Shown one piece after another: positions 39,382 to 48,761 of a DNA stretch of 64,000 nucleotides (its first letter is position 1; each line of letters begins with the position of its first letter). The stretch covers positions 1-64,000 of the forward strand of contig MABA01000021.1 of assembly GCA_002162875.1 (NCBI GenBank). The letters are read 5' to 3'. The notes beneath the pieces are model-generated. The model ran no database searches. It was not told the origin of the DNA and saw only the letters and a program-made list of their open reading frames with translations. Position numbers and translations under genes: made by a program. This DNA comes from Rhodobacterales bacterium 52_120_T64. GTDB lineage: Bacteria > Pseudomonadota > Alphaproteobacteria > Rhodobacterales > Rhodobacteraceae.

Positions 39382-39904
39382 GGGTTAGCTCTGCCCTAAA
39401 CCTACGCATGTTTTCTTGATAGGCCAACGCCGATTTTCGCAGTCCGTTGATAGCGTCCTCATCAAGGTTTCGCACGATTTTGCCCGGCGCGCCGACCACC
39501 AAAGACCCGTCAGGGATCACTTTATTTTCTGCAATCAACGCCCCTGCCCCGATCAGGCAATTTTTACCGATCTTGGCACCGTTCAAAATGGTCGCGCCCA
39601 TCCCGATTAGGGAATTGTCACCGATCGTGCAGCCATGCAGCATGGCGCGGTGTCCTACCGTACAGCCTTGACCAATGGTTAACGGATACCCCATGTCTGT
39701 GTGCATCACGGTGTTTTCCTGAACATTGCTGCCCTGCCCAACCGTAATCCGCTCGTTATCGCCGCGAATAGTCACTCCGAACCAGACCGAAGTGCCACTT
39801 TCCAGCACGATGTCCCCAACCAGAACCGCAGTAGGAGCGACCCAATAATCGCCGTCCTCCGGAAATTGTGGAGCGCACCCTTGGAGTTCGTATATATGGT
39901 TCAT
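39371..39904 (-). CDS. Gamma-carbonic-anhydrase family protein
   Basis: A 177-aa left-handed beta-helix protein of hexapeptide repeats ([37 protein letters not shown]). The three zinc-ligand histidines (VMH, VGH, MLHG) are present, so CO2 hydration is plausible, although many members (YrdA, PaaY) have unclear substrates. It overlaps gmk by 4 bp. Confidence 0.88.
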   Translation of the reverse strand: MNHIYELQGCAPQFPEDGDYWVAPTAVLVGDIVLESGTSVWFGVTIRGDNERITVGQGSNVQENTVMHTDMGYPLTIGQGCTVGHRAMLHGCTIGDNSLIGMGATILNGAKIGKNCLIGAGALIAENKVIPDGSLVVGAPGKIVRNLDEDAINGLRKSALAYQENMRRFRAELTLIA

Positions 39905-40542
39905 TTTCGTCCCTCAAATTCTTTGTTCAATGATTGTACAAACGACACCAACGCCAGGTTGCGATCACGGCGCAGGCGCTCTGCTGTTAGGATAGCACGA
40001 AGATCACTCTCGGCACGGTCCAGATCGTCGTTAACCAAAACGTAATCATATTCGGCCCAATGACTGATCTCTGATCGTGACTGTGCCATGCGCCCTTCTA
40101 CGACCTCAGCACTATCTTGTCCGCGCGCGTTTAAGCGCGATTCCAGCGCGGCAATCGAAGGTGGGAGAATGAAAATCGAAACCACAGCATCCCTCAACGA
40201 GGAGTTGCGAATTTGCTGCCCGCCTTGCCAATCGACATCGAACAAGACATCTTTTCCGTTATTTATCGCCGCCTCAACGGGCGCACTTGGCGATCCGTAG
40301 AAGTTTCCGAATACCTCGGCGTGCTCCAGCATGCCGTCATTATCGGCCAGCGCCCGAAATTCTTCGTGCGTTTTGAAATAGTAGTCCTTCCCGTCAGCCT
40401 CCCCAAGACGCGGTTTGCGGGTGGTCGCAGAAACCGAAAAAGTTACATCCGGATCATCCAACAACACGCGGCGCGAAAGGGTTGATTTTCCGGCACCCGA
40501 GGGCGACGACAAGATAATAAGCAGGCCGCGGCGGTTAGACAT
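39901..40542 (-). CDS. gmk: Guanylate kinase
   Basis: A 213-aa enzyme phosphorylating GMP to GDP with ATP. The P-loop is [10 protein letters not shown] near the N-terminus, followed by GMP-site residues TTRKPRLGE and DVDWQGGQQ. Start ATG at 40542, after a TTG at 40545 that I disregard. It lies 3 bp after yicC, its usual neighbour. Confidence 0.97.
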   Translation of the reverse strand: MSNRRGLLIILSSPSGAGKSTLSRRVLLDDPDVTFSVSATTRKPRLGEADGKDYYFKTHEEFRALADNDGMLEHAEVFGNFYGSPSAPVEAAINNGKDVLFDVDWQGGQQIRNSSLRDAVVSIFILPPSIAALESRLNARGQDSAEVVEGRMAQSRSEISHWAEYDYVLVNDDLDRAESDLRAILTAERLRRDRNLALVSFVQSLNKEFEGRK

Positions 40543-40545
40543 CAA

Positions 40546-41433
40546 TTACTCCAGATTTTGAACTTGTTCGCGCATTTGATCGATCACGACCTTGAATTCA
40601 AGCCCGATTGCGGTCAAATCGGTATCGTTGGACTTGGAACACAAAGTATTTGCCTCGCGGTTGAACTCCTGCATCAGGAAATCGAACTTGCGACCGATGG
40701 GACCACTCACCGCCAACAATCCACGTGCAGCAATGATATGAGCGTCTAGGCGGTCGAGTTCCTCTGTTACGTCGGCTTTCACGGCCAACACCGCCAATTC
40801 CTGCGCCAAGCGATCCTCGTCGACCAAATCCGTAATTTCCAGTACCGCCAAAACCTTCGTACGCAATGCGCCACCAGCGCGTGCGTTTCGGGCAACCGCT
40901 AAAACACGTGCGCTTTTCGACAGGTTATCGGCCGTATTCAGCTGTGTCGTCAGGATCGAAAGAAGCGCGACCCCTTCGGCCTTACGTGCGTTAACCAACA
41001 TTTCGACAACATCGGGGATTTGCGCCTTTGCGGCTTCGACCCAGTCCTGGTTCATCGTTGGTCCAGTGTCCCAAACCCATTTTTGCGTTAATAGTTCCGC
41101 GACAGAAGCGGGCCGGAGTTCCATCCCGTTGGCCTCTGCAATAGTTCTGGCTTGCGCGGCCGCGCTAATCACCGCTGTAAGGTTTTCGAAGTTCAGCACT
41201 GGCGTGCCATCGTCACCCATACGTGAAAGTTTAAGATTCAGCGAAACATTGCCACGCACAAGCTTTATGGGAACAGCAGCACGTATGACCGGTTCCAACC
41301 GTTCGCCGCCTTCAGGCAGTCGCAGGCGAACATCGAGCCCGCGCCCGTTAACCGAGCGAATTTCCCAAGCCCAACCAACACCGTCAACTTGACCCGAGAC
41401 CGTGGCGAACCCTGTCATCGATCGAAGTGCCAT
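40546..41433 (-). CDS. yicC: YicC-family endoribonuclease
   Basis: A 295-aa YicC protein with N-terminal MTGFA and the IRSVNGRGLDVRLRLP stretch, and the C-terminal DUF1732-like part (KFDFLMQEFNREANTLCSKS). Family members are reported to be endoribonucleases acting on small RNAs. The order yicC-gmk is conserved widely in proteobacteria. Confidence 0.95.
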   Translation of the reverse strand: MALRSMTGFATVSGQVDGVGWAWEIRSVNGRGLDVRLRLPEGGERLEPVIRAAVPIKLVRGNVSLNLKLSRMGDDGTPVLNFENLTAVISAAAQARTIAEANGMELRPASVAELLTQKWVWDTGPTMNQDWVEAAKAQIPDVVEMLVNARKAEGVALLSILTTQLNTADNLSKSARVLAVARNARAGGALRTKVLAVLEITDLVDEDRLAQELAVLAVKADVTEELDRLDAHIIAARGLLAVSGPIGRKFDFLMQEFNREANTLCSKSNDTDLTAIGLEFKVVIDQMREQVQNLE

Positions 41434-41616
41434 ATCTCGCCCCTTTTAAACTATCTGAATGTTTCATTAACCTATTAACGACCTATTAACCAATAGGCAT
41501 CAAAATCCAGACAATTCCGCTAAAATCTTATACATTAACGGAACAGTAACCATTAAGACGCGGCGGGGGAAGAACTCCGGTTCTTGCAGGGCCACTTCAC
41601 AGGAAATGATACGACT
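41434..41616. promoter_or_regulatory. Divergent promoter region, yicC / PAS gene
   Basis: About 180 bp, AT-rich, with several TTAA stretches (ACCTATTAACGACCTATTAACC is a short imperfect tandem repeat around 41470-41491). The repeated CCTATTAAC may be a regulator site. I cannot assign one. Confidence 0.4.
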
Positions 41617-42246
41617 ATGACCATGATCCATACCCTCCTATCCCATTGGGAAAGCTTGCGGATTAACGGAGAATTACCGTTGCGCGCAGATATTGATCCG
41701 CGCCAGATACCTGATGTCTTAGACCGCCTGTTCATCTTTGAACGCCTGAATTCGCAAGACGTGCGCGTGCGGATCGCAGGTCTCACTATTTGTGAAATGA
41801 TGGGGATGGAAGTGCGCGGACAATCGCCAATGTCATTCTTTCGCGAAAGCACGCGCGCTCAGTTTGCGACCGTGGTTGCCGATGTATTGGACCAATCAAT
41901 GATTGCGCGGCTACAGCTGGATACGATTGACAAAACGGACCATGAGGCGCGGGCTACTATGATCTTACTGCCGCTTCGCAGCGATTTTGGTGATGTGAAT
42001 CGTGTAATTGGTTGTATCGACGGACCGCAAGGTGGCTTCAATATCCCGGTGCAGTTTCATCTGCGAGATGTTGAATTGGATGCGCTTAGCAGTGCGAGCC
42101 AAAGCATTCACAGCTTCGGGTTTGCCGAACAAGGTGCCGGATTCATTATGGATGGCACGTCGTCCTTCCGCGCGATTTCAGGCGATGGTCCTTTGCGGCC
42201 CAAACGTCCCGCTCAAACGGCAAGTTATTTAAAGTTGGTGGACTAA
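41617..42246 (+). CDS. PAS_5-type domain protein
   Basis: A 209-aa protein resembling the PF07310 (PAS_5) family. That family is frequent in alphaproteobacteria as stand-alone sensors of unknown signal. Recognisable parts are LPLRADIDPRQIPDVLDRLFIFE and VRIAGLTICEMMGMEVRGQS. It has no output domain. Start chosen at 41617. An upstream TTG (41584) is less likely. Confidence 0.82.
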   Translation: MTMIHTLLSHWESLRINGELPLRADIDPRQIPDVLDRLFIFERLNSQDVRVRIAGLTICEMMGMEVRGQSPMSFFRESTRAQFATVVADVLDQSMIARLQLDTIDKTDHEARATMILLPLRSDFGDVNRVIGCIDGPQGGFNIPVQFHLRDVELDALSSASQSIHSFGFAEQGAGFIMDGTSSFRAISGDGPLRPKRPAQTASYLKLVD

Positions 42247-42248
42247 CT

Positions 42249-43091
42249 TTAAGCGTAGTCGCGCTCGGCGATGCCTTGCAGGGCCAACAATGCTGTCAGA
42301 TCAGAATGGTAAAGCCGCGCATCGGCAATGTCAGCGAGTGTCGGTTTGGCATGATAAGCCACGCCCAGTCCCGCCGCCTCGACCATAGAGCGATCATTTG
42401 CGCCGTCGCCAACCGCCAGCACATCTTCAGGGGCATAGCCACCGGATTTGCACAACGCGTTTAGCGTTTCCAGTTTCGCTTGCTGCCCAAGAATAGGCAT
42501 ACCGACTTTGCCGGTTAGCTTACCGTCTCTAACAATCAACGTGTTGGCTTGGTTCAGCTGAAACCCTGTTTCGCCGGCCACCCGGCTGGTGAAAAACACG
42601 AAACCACCAGAAACCAATGCCGTCATGGCGCCGATCTTGTTCATTGTCTGCACCAGCGTTTTCGCACCTGGATTCAAGCTGACACGTTCGGCGTAACATT
42701 TCTCCAAAACTGCTTCGGGCAAATCCGTTAATAGGGCAACACGCGCGATAATCGATTCCTCGAAGCCCAGTTCGCCACGCATGGAGCGTTCCGTGATGTC
42801 TGAAACCTGTTCTTTCACACCTGCGAAATCGGCCAGCTCGTCGATGCATTCGACAGGGATCATGGTGCTGTCCATGTCGGCGATTAACAATTTCTTACGG
42901 CGGTTTTCAGCTGAAACGATGTTGATGTCCACAGCCGCATCAGTCAAAAAATCCGCGGGAACGTCACCTGAGAATGCGATTTCCACCGCGCTGCCCGACA
43001 AGCGGTTTAAATCACCGGCAACCAAACGGCAGGCGCGGCCAGCCAATTCGTCTGACACGCCTGCCGAAGCTGTTAGTATAAGGTAGCGCAA
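42249..43091 (-). CDS. serB: Phosphoserine phosphatase
   Basis: A 280-aa HAD-family enzyme, last step of serine synthesis. Motif I is DMDSTMI, motif II lies in TALVSGGFVFF and motif III in AVGDGANDRSM. An N-terminal domain of about 70 residues precedes the phosphatase core, as in SerB proteins with a regulatory ACT-like part. It lies 2 bp after the DAHP synthase gene. Confidence 0.95.
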   Translation of the reverse strand: MRYLILTASAGVSDELAGRACRLVAGDLNRLSGSAVEIAFSGDVPADFLTDAAVDINIVSAENRRKKLLIADMDSTMIPVECIDELADFAGVKEQVSDITERSMRGELGFEESIIARVALLTDLPEAVLEKCYAERVSLNPGAKTLVQTMNKIGAMTALVSGGFVFFTSRVAGETGFQLNQANTLIVRDGKLTGKVGMPILGQQAKLETLNALCKSGGYAPEDVLAVGDGANDRSMVEAAGLGVAYHAKPTLADIADARLYHSDLTALLALQGIAERDYA

Positions 43092-43093
43092 GA

Positions 43094-44443
43094 TTACGCT
43101 TCCTCGCGTTTTTGCAATTCTTTAGCGACGAGGAACGACAGTTCCAGCGCCTGTGTCGCGTTTAGGCGTGGGTCACAAGCGGTGTGATAACGATCAGACA
43201 GGTCGCCGTCGGCCACTGTGCGGGTACCGCCAGTGCATTCGGTTACGTCTTTTCCGGTCATTTCGAAATGTACACCACCTGCATAGGTGCCCTCAGCCTT
43301 ATGCACGGCAAAGAATTCGCGAACTTCGCCAAGAACACGTTCGAACGGGCGCGTTTTATAGCCACTATTCGACTTGATCGTGTTGCCGTGCATCGGATCG
43401 CAAGACCAAACGACTTTCTTGCCTTCACGCTCAACAGCGCGGATCAGCGCTGGAAGATGTTTATCCACATTGCCTTGGCCAAATCGCGCGATCAAAGTCA
43501 TACGGCCCGGAATGTTGTCCGGGTTGATTTTGTCGATCAGGCGGATCAAGTCGTCGGGTTCAATCGTTGGTCCACATTTCATGCCGATCGGGTTTTGCAC
43601 ACCACGACAGAATTCAACATGTGCGCCATCCAACTGACGTGTGCGATCGCCGATCCACAGCATGTGGCCGGTGCCCGCAACAGGCTGACCAGTGAGGGAA
43701 TCAATGCGACATAGGGACTCTTCGTATTCCAACAACAGCGCCTCGTGGCTGGTGTAGAAGTTTACGCGCTTCATGCTTGCCGCGTCCCCTGCACCCGCAG
43801 ATTCGATGAAGGCGAGCGATTCACCAATGCGATTGGCAAGCTCGTGATATTCCTCGTAACCTTCGGTGTCCTTGGTCGAATCCAGTGTCCACTGATGAAC
43901 ACGTTTGATATCCGCAAAGCCGCCTTCCGAGAAGGCGCGCAAAAGATTCAACGATGCAGCGGATTGTGTATAGGCTTGCAGCATACGATCAGCTGAGGGA
44001 ATTCGCGCTTCTGGCGTGAAGTCGAAGCCGTTGATGATATCACCACGGTAGGACGGCAGTTCAACGCCATCAATAGTTTCGGTATCTGCCGAGCGTGGCT
44101 TGGCAAACTGCCCCGCCATACGACCGATTTTAACAACGGGCTTCTTGGCGCCAAACGTCAGCACCACAGCCATTTGCAGCATCACTTTGAAAGTGTCGCG
44201 GATCAGATCCGCGTTGAATTCGCCAAAGCTTTCAGCACAATCGCCACCTTGCAGCAAGAATGCACGCCCTTCCGCAACTTCGCCGAGTTGACGCGTGAGG
44301 CGACGGGCTTCCCCTGCAAAAACCAAAGGTGGATAAGACGCCAGCTTTTCTTCCACGCGCGTGAGGGCTGCGGAGTCGGTATACTCGGGCATCTGAATGC
44401 GTGGTTTGTTGCGCCAATCAGATTTAGTCCAAGTTGCAGGCAT
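43094..44443 (-). CDS. Class II DAHP synthase
   Basis: A 449-aa class II 3-deoxy-7-phosphoheptulonate synthase (plant/mycobacterial type). It starts the shikimate pathway from phosphoenolpyruvate and erythrose-4-phosphate. It shows [29 protein letters not shown] and [10 protein letters not shown] with metal-binding residues. Start at 44443 ([10 protein letters not shown]) follows AGGAG by 8 bp. Two further ATGs upstream give no family sequence. Confidence 0.95.
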   Translation of the reverse strand: MPATWTKSDWRNKPRIQMPEYTDSAALTRVEEKLASYPPLVFAGEARRLTRQLGEVAEGRAFLLQGGDCAESFGEFNADLIRDTFKVMLQMAVVLTFGAKKPVVKIGRMAGQFAKPRSADTETIDGVELPSYRGDIINGFDFTPEARIPSADRMLQAYTQSAASLNLLRAFSEGGFADIKRVHQWTLDSTKDTEGYEEYHELANRIGESLAFIESAGAGDAASMKRVNFYTSHEALLLEYEESLCRIDSLTGQPVAGTGHMLWIGDRTRQLDGAHVEFCRGVQNPIGMKCGPTIEPDDLIRLIDKINPDNIPGRMTLIARFGQGNVDKHLPALIRAVEREGKKVVWSCDPMHGNTIKSNSGYKTRPFERVLGEVREFFAVHKAEGTYAGGVHFEMTGKDVTECTGGTRTVADGDLSDRYHTACDPRLNATQALELSFLVAKELQKREEA

Positions 44444-44583
44444 GATCTTGCTCCTATCCATATAAAATTGCTCGGTCCTTATATGGGAAGTAATTTCCAT
44501 TGACCATACCCTTAGAATCATCAATGGTGAATTTACGACGTCGCAAATTGCCGACGCGCCATCTTATTTTTGCGAGGCTGCAA

Positions 44584-45552
44584 ATGGTTGGTTCAAATGA
44601 CTCCGAGATCACAAAATTCGTCTTCATGCTTTTACCCAAGTTTTCGCTGATGGCCTTCACCAGCGCAATCGAGCCATTACGAATTGCGAACCGATTATCG
44701 GGTAAAAAGGTCTATGAATGGCGGCTAGCATCCGACGATGGAATTTCGGTGACTTGTTCCGCGGGCGTTCATTTGAATGTGGACATGGGACTTGACGAGG
44801 TTGATCGCAACGAGACAATCCTTTTTTGCGGCGGCCTTAGCATCAAGCCTGCCGTAACCCCCCGTATGCTAAACTGGATTCGCCGCGAAGCGCGTAAAGG
44901 CATGCCGATTGGCGGGTTATGCACAGCAACGTATTTGATGGCGAAGGCGGGCTTGCTGGACGGGCGACGATCAACCATTCACTGGGAAAACCGCGAGAGC
45001 TTTATCGAAGACTTCCCCGACCACGATATTACAACTTCGATCTTCACCATCGACAGAAATCGCTATTCATCCGCGGGCGGCACGGCCGCAGCGGACTTGA
45101 TGCTGCGCTTGATTGCCAATGACCATGGTACCGATCTGGCTAACGGTATTGCCGATCAAATGATTTACACCACTGTGCGAACAGACAAGGATCAACAACG
45201 TCTGTCCATCCCCACCCGTATTGGGGTGCGGCATGCAAAGCTGTCCACAGTCATCAAGATGATGGAAGACAATCTGGAGGAGCCGATTTCCCCAGCAATT
45301 CTGGCTGACGATGTTAATATTTCCACGCGGCAGCTGGAACGTTTGTTCCGCCGTTACCTGAACCGCTCGCCTAAACGATACTATATGGAACTGCGGTTAG
45401 AGAAGGCGCGCAACCTGTTATTGCAGACAGATATGTCGGTCATCAATGTGGCACTGGCCAGCGGGTTTACCTCGCCTTCTCATTTCTCAAAGTGTTACCG
45501 GATGCATTTCTCCACCACGCCTTATCGTGAACGCGGGGCGCAAGCGGACTAG
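44584..45552 (+). CDS. GlxA-family AraC-type transcriptional regulator
   Basis: A 322-aa regulator with an N-terminal DJ-1/PfpI-like domain (about 10-180, with GGLCTATYLMAKAGLLDGRR). A C-terminal AraC HTH follows (about 215-310, with STRQLERLFRRYLNRSPKRYYMELRLEKAR). Members control catabolism of betaine, carnitine and amino acids. Start at 44584 has GAGG 8 bp upstream. In-frame starts at 44500 (TTG) and 44524 (ATG) would add up to 28 basic residues. It may regulate the thiolase/SDR pair downstream. Confidence 0.88.
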   Translation: MVGSNDSEITKFVFMLLPKFSLMAFTSAIEPLRIANRLSGKKVYEWRLASDDGISVTCSAGVHLNVDMGLDEVDRNETILFCGGLSIKPAVTPRMLNWIRREARKGMPIGGLCTATYLMAKAGLLDGRRSTIHWENRESFIEDFPDHDITTSIFTIDRNRYSSAGGTAAADLMLRLIANDHGTDLANGIADQMIYTTVRTDKDQQRLSIPTRIGVRHAKLSTVIKMMEDNLEEPISPAILADDVNISTRQLERLFRRYLNRSPKRYYMELRLEKARNLLLQTDMSVINVALASGFTSPSHFSKCYRMHFSTTPYRERGAQAD

Positions 45553-45647
45553 CGACGTTGCGTCGAGGTTCCTCGCCACTCTGGACGTTATGCAAAATTA
45601 GGCGTAGCGTAACTGACCATACGTTCAGTTCTTAACGGAGAGTTATC

Positions 45648-46832
45648 ATGTCTGACCCAATCGTAATCGTCGGCGCTGCCCGCACCCCCATGGGCGGCTT
45701 CCAAGGCGCGCTTTCTGGTGCTACCGCCGCTGAACTTGGCGGAGAGGCTATCCGCGCAGCTCTTGATCGCGGTGGCGTTGCTAATTCAGAAGTTGATGAG
45801 TTGTTGATGGGGTGCGTTTTGCCTGCGGGACAAGGTCAAGCACCTGCAAGACAAGCGGGTTTCGCCGCTGGTTTGGGGCAAGAAGTTCCTGCAACGACAC
45901 TGAACAAGATGTGTGGTTCCGGCATGAAAACCGTCATGGCGGCGCACGATCAGTTGCTGGCCGACAACGGAAAAATCGTCGTTGCTGGTGGAATGGAAAG
46001 CATGACTAACGCCCCCTACCTGCTACCAAAAATGCGCGAGGGCGCACGGATTGGGCATGGGCAGGTGATTGATCACATGTTCCTCGACGGGCTTGAGGAT
46101 GCTTACGATAAAGGCCGCCTGATGGGCTCGTTCGCTGAGGATTGCGCCGAGAAATATCAGTTCACCCGTGAGGATCAGGATATATATGCGCTAAAATCCC
46201 TATCGAACGCCGTTGAAGCAATCGATAGCGGCGCGTTTGATGCGGAGGTTACACCTGTCACCATCAAGACCCGCAAAGGCGATATAACTGTTGCCGTCGA
46301 CGAACAGCCCGGCAATGCCCGCCCCGAGAAAATTCCGAACCTGCGACCTGCGTTCAAGAAGGACGGCTCTGTCACCGCGGCGAATGCTTCGTCGATTTCG
46401 GACGGTGCAGCGGCGTTGGTTTTAATGCGAGAATCCGAAGCCAAAGCGCGTGGGCTAACCATTCGCGCACACATTTTGGGGCATGGTAGCCACGCGCAGG
46501 AACCGGGCTGGTTCACAACGGCGCCGGTCCCAGCCGCGAAGAAGTTGATGGAACGTATCGGCTGGGCCACTGATGATGTGGATATCTGGGAAGTTAACGA
46601 AGCCTTCGCAGTTGTTCCAATGGCTTTCATGCACGAGATGGGGATTGCGCGCGATAAGATGAACGTCAACGGTGGGGCGACTGCACTTGGCCATCCTATC
46701 GGGGCGTCCGGTACTCGGATTATCGTAACCTTGCTGCACGCGCTGGAACGCCACGGTAAAACCAAAGGCATGGCCGCGATCTGTATTGGTGGCGGTGAAG
46801 GAACAGCGATTGCGATCGAGGTGCCGGCATGA
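45648..46832 (+). CDS. Acetyl-CoA C-acyltransferase (thiolase)
   Basis: A 394-aa thiolase. The nucleophile is C89 in LNKMCGSGMKTV. The C-terminal GGATALGHPIGASGTR holds the catalytic His, and CIGGGEGTA holds the second Cys. It may cleave 3-ketoacyl-CoA or condense acetyl-CoA. Its 3' end overlaps the SDR gene by 4 bp, so the two likely serve one beta-oxidation-like route. Confidence 0.93.
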   Translation: MSDPIVIVGAARTPMGGFQGALSGATAAELGGEAIRAALDRGGVANSEVDELLMGCVLPAGQGQAPARQAGFAAGLGQEVPATTLNKMCGSGMKTVMAAHDQLLADNGKIVVAGGMESMTNAPYLLPKMREGARIGHGQVIDHMFLDGLEDAYDKGRLMGSFAEDCAEKYQFTREDQDIYALKSLSNAVEAIDSGAFDAEVTPVTIKTRKGDITVAVDEQPGNARPEKIPNLRPAFKKDGSVTAANASSISDGAAALVLMRESEAKARGLTIRAHILGHGSHAQEPGWFTTAPVPAAKKLMERIGWATDDVDIWEVNEAFAVVPMAFMHEMGIARDKMNVNGGATALGHPIGASGTRIIVTLLHALERHGKTKGMAAICIGGGEGTAIAIEVPA

Positions 46833-47599
46833 AGCTTTCCAACGAAATTGCTGCCGTCGTAACGGGTGGTGCTTCGGGTCTTGGCGAAGCGACAGCGCGG
46901 GCGTTAGCCGACCAAGGTGTTCGCGTGACAATCTTCGATATGAACGTGGAGCACGGACAGCAGGTCGCCAAAGAGATTGATGGTTTATTCTGCAAGGTCG
47001 ATGTTTCGGATGCCGAAAGCGTCTCGGTTGCCTTTGCCCAGGCACGGCAAATTCACGGGCAAGAACGTATTTGTGTAAGTTGCGCGGGCGTAGCATTTGC
47101 AGCCAAAACCGTAGACCGTGACGGGAATTACCACCAGCCGGATCTATTCAGCAAAACCATTGGCGTCAATCTGATTGGCACCTTTAATGTGGCCAGCCAA
47201 TCGGCAACCGGCATGAGCAAAGCTGACCCGCTAACTGATGACGGCGAACGTGGTGTAATCATCAACACGGCATCGGTTGCGGCGTTCGAGGGCCAGATTG
47301 GCCAAGTCGCCTATGCGGCGTCTAAAGGTGGCGTGGCTGCAATGACCATTCCGATGGCGCGCGACCTGTCGCGCAGCGGCATTCGCGTCATGGCCATCGC
47401 TCCAGGACTGTTCCTGACACCAATGTTGGCAAGCATGCCCGAGGAAGTTCAATCAGCGCTAGGCGCGCAAGTTCCCTTCCCGTCCCGCCTTGGCGATCCG
47501 GCGGAATACGCCTCACTAGTTGCGCATATCGCACAAAATCCGATGCTGAACGGTGACGTTATTCGTCTTGACGGCGCGATCCGAATGGCTCCACGCTAA
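46829..47599 (+). CDS. SDR-family 3-hydroxyacyl-CoA dehydrogenase-like protein
   Basis: A 256-aa short-chain dehydrogenase. It has the Rossmann motif [12 protein letters not shown], the catalytic Ser in INTASVAA and YAASKGGV with the Tyr/Lys pair. It resembles type-2 3-hydroxyacyl-CoA dehydrogenases (HSD10-like), which act on branched-chain intermediates. Coupled to the thiolase by ATGA overlap. Confidence 0.9.
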   Translation: MKLSNEIAAVVTGGASGLGEATARALADQGVRVTIFDMNVEHGQQVAKEIDGLFCKVDVSDAESVSVAFAQARQIHGQERICVSCAGVAFAAKTVDRDGNYHQPDLFSKTIGVNLIGTFNVASQSATGMSKADPLTDDGERGVIINTASVAAFEGQIGQVAYAASKGGVAAMTIPMARDLSRSGIRVMAIAPGLFLTPMLASMPEEVQSALGAQVPFPSRLGDPAEYASLVAHIAQNPMLNGDVIRLDGAIRMAPR

Positions 47600-47919
47600 G
47601 TAAATGTTCGGGACAAACCTTCTACATCGCTCTGCTTGGGTGTGACCGACCGTATGCCATGATTTGGAGCAACAGCACACGGTCAGCATTTCACACATAG
47701 GAGCCAGAAAGCTCTGTATGAAACAAACAGAGTACTCGTTACATCGATATCAATTACGCTCTGTTCACACGTTTTTAGTTGATTCCAATGTCCAAGGTTT
47801 GTTGGCTTACGGTCAATTTTGTGTCATTTTTTGTTAAATTGTGTCGAATTGACCAAAGTAGGGCGCCAAGACCATAATTCATCTCTTAGCCAACTAATTT
47901 AGCGCGCAAAAAGGCCTAC
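47600..47919. other. Intergenic region, no gene seen
   Basis: About 320 bp, AT-rich, between convergent SDR and fau genes. I find no frame of interest, no tRNA and no strong terminator. The sequence around 47810-47850 is rich in TTTTGTGTC-like repeats with no clear meaning. Confidence 0.5.
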
Positions 47920-48489
47920 CTAAACGATAAACTCGCTAACGCCGCGCTCTGTCACCATGGCGTTTAACCGCTGGTCCGTGATTTCGACAGGCACCGCGCC
48001 CGCTTGTTCAGAATAGGCGTATCCCACCGCCAAGGTGGGTTTCTTATTGCGCAGCAACTCCAGTGATCGATCGTAATACCCGCCACCATAACCCAGTCGG
48101 TAGCCTTGCATATCAAAGCTAACCAGCGGAACGATCAACACCTCAGGGGCAAGCCAGTCGCCGCCCGCGGGCACCTTGGCCCCGAACGGTCCGCGAACCA
48201 TCTCGCAGATAGGTGTCCATTCGCGAAACGACAGCGGCAAGTCTGGACCAACAATCACAGGCACACAAATCCGGTGGCCAAGCCCGTGCAATGCCTCCAT
48301 CACAGGCACCGCATCAATCTCTGTGCGAATTGGCATGTATCCAGAAATCACCAGCCCGTCGCCCTTATCTACTAAATAAGATAACAGGTGATCCGTCGCG
48401 CGGTTGACGCAATCTCCCCGCGCGTCGTGTGCGGCTTTGCGGCGGACAAAACCCGCTGTTCGGGCATTGGCTTTTTGTGCAGCGATCAT
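47920..48489 (-). CDS. fau: 5-formyltetrahydrofolate cyclo-ligase
   Basis: A 189-aa enzyme converting 5-formyl-THF to 5,10-methenyl-THF with ATP. Recognisable regions are the basic N-terminus (RRKAAHDARG) and the conserved GYRLGYGGGYYDR. Start at 48489 (MIAAQKANAR) is chosen because the DNA just upstream is 6S RNA. The frame happens to stay open into it. The 6S-fau linkage is conserved in many proteobacteria. Confidence 0.93.
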   Translation of the reverse strand: MIAAQKANARTAGFVRRKAAHDARGDCVNRATDHLLSYLVDKGDGLVISGYMPIRTEIDAVPVMEALHGLGHRICVPVIVGPDLPLSFREWTPICEMVRGPFGAKVPAGGDWLAPEVLIVPLVSFDMQGYRLGYGGGYYDRSLELLRNKKPTLAVGYAYSEQAGAVPVEITDQRLNAMVTERGVSEFIV

Positions 48490-48654
48490 GTGGCGGGCCC
48501 GTCTCGACCGTGGAGGGATCTTATCCTTGTGAACCTGCGTACACAGGTGGGCACCGGGTGCGTTAGGCCACGACCAGTCACAGAGCCAGCTCCCTTTCAA
48601 AGATTTAAGGCCACTAGGATGTAGGCCTCTCACGAGAAGGTCAGCACCCGCCAC
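48490..48654 (-). ncRNA. ssrS: 6S RNA
   Basis: About 165 nt on the minus strand directly before fau. The ends pair perfectly: GTGGCGGG at the 5' end (48647-48654) with CCCGCCAC at the 3' end (48490-48497). The interior carries the alphaproteobacterial 6S pattern as I remember it: CTCTGTGACTGGTCGTGGCC, then GGTGCCCACCTG and CAGGTTCACAAGGAT. 6S RNA binds sigma-70 RNA polymerase in stationary phase. The 3' end meets the fau ATG with no gap, so it is likely processed from a 6S-fau transcript. Exact ends are estimates from the pairing. Confidence 0.82.
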
Positions 48655-48761
48655 TGACCAATCTAAGCCCTAAAGCGGGATAATTGAAGGGGGCGTGGAG
48701 ATATTAACCAATTATTACGGTAATTGACGAATAAATAGTACGCAAACACCCAGAGGTTCCC

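Noticed and set aside
44500-44583. Longer N-terminus for the GlxA-type regulator
   Set aside because: It would add basic residues not seen in the family, while GAGG supports the ATG at 44584. It cannot be fully excluded.
47810-47850. Possible repeat of TTTTGTGTC-like words
   Set aside because: Too short and imperfect to call a repeat or a site.
48490-48654. 55-residue N-terminal extension of 5-formyl-THF cyclo-ligase
   Set aside because: This is the 6S RNA gene. The open frame is a coincidence and its translation does not match the enzyme family.
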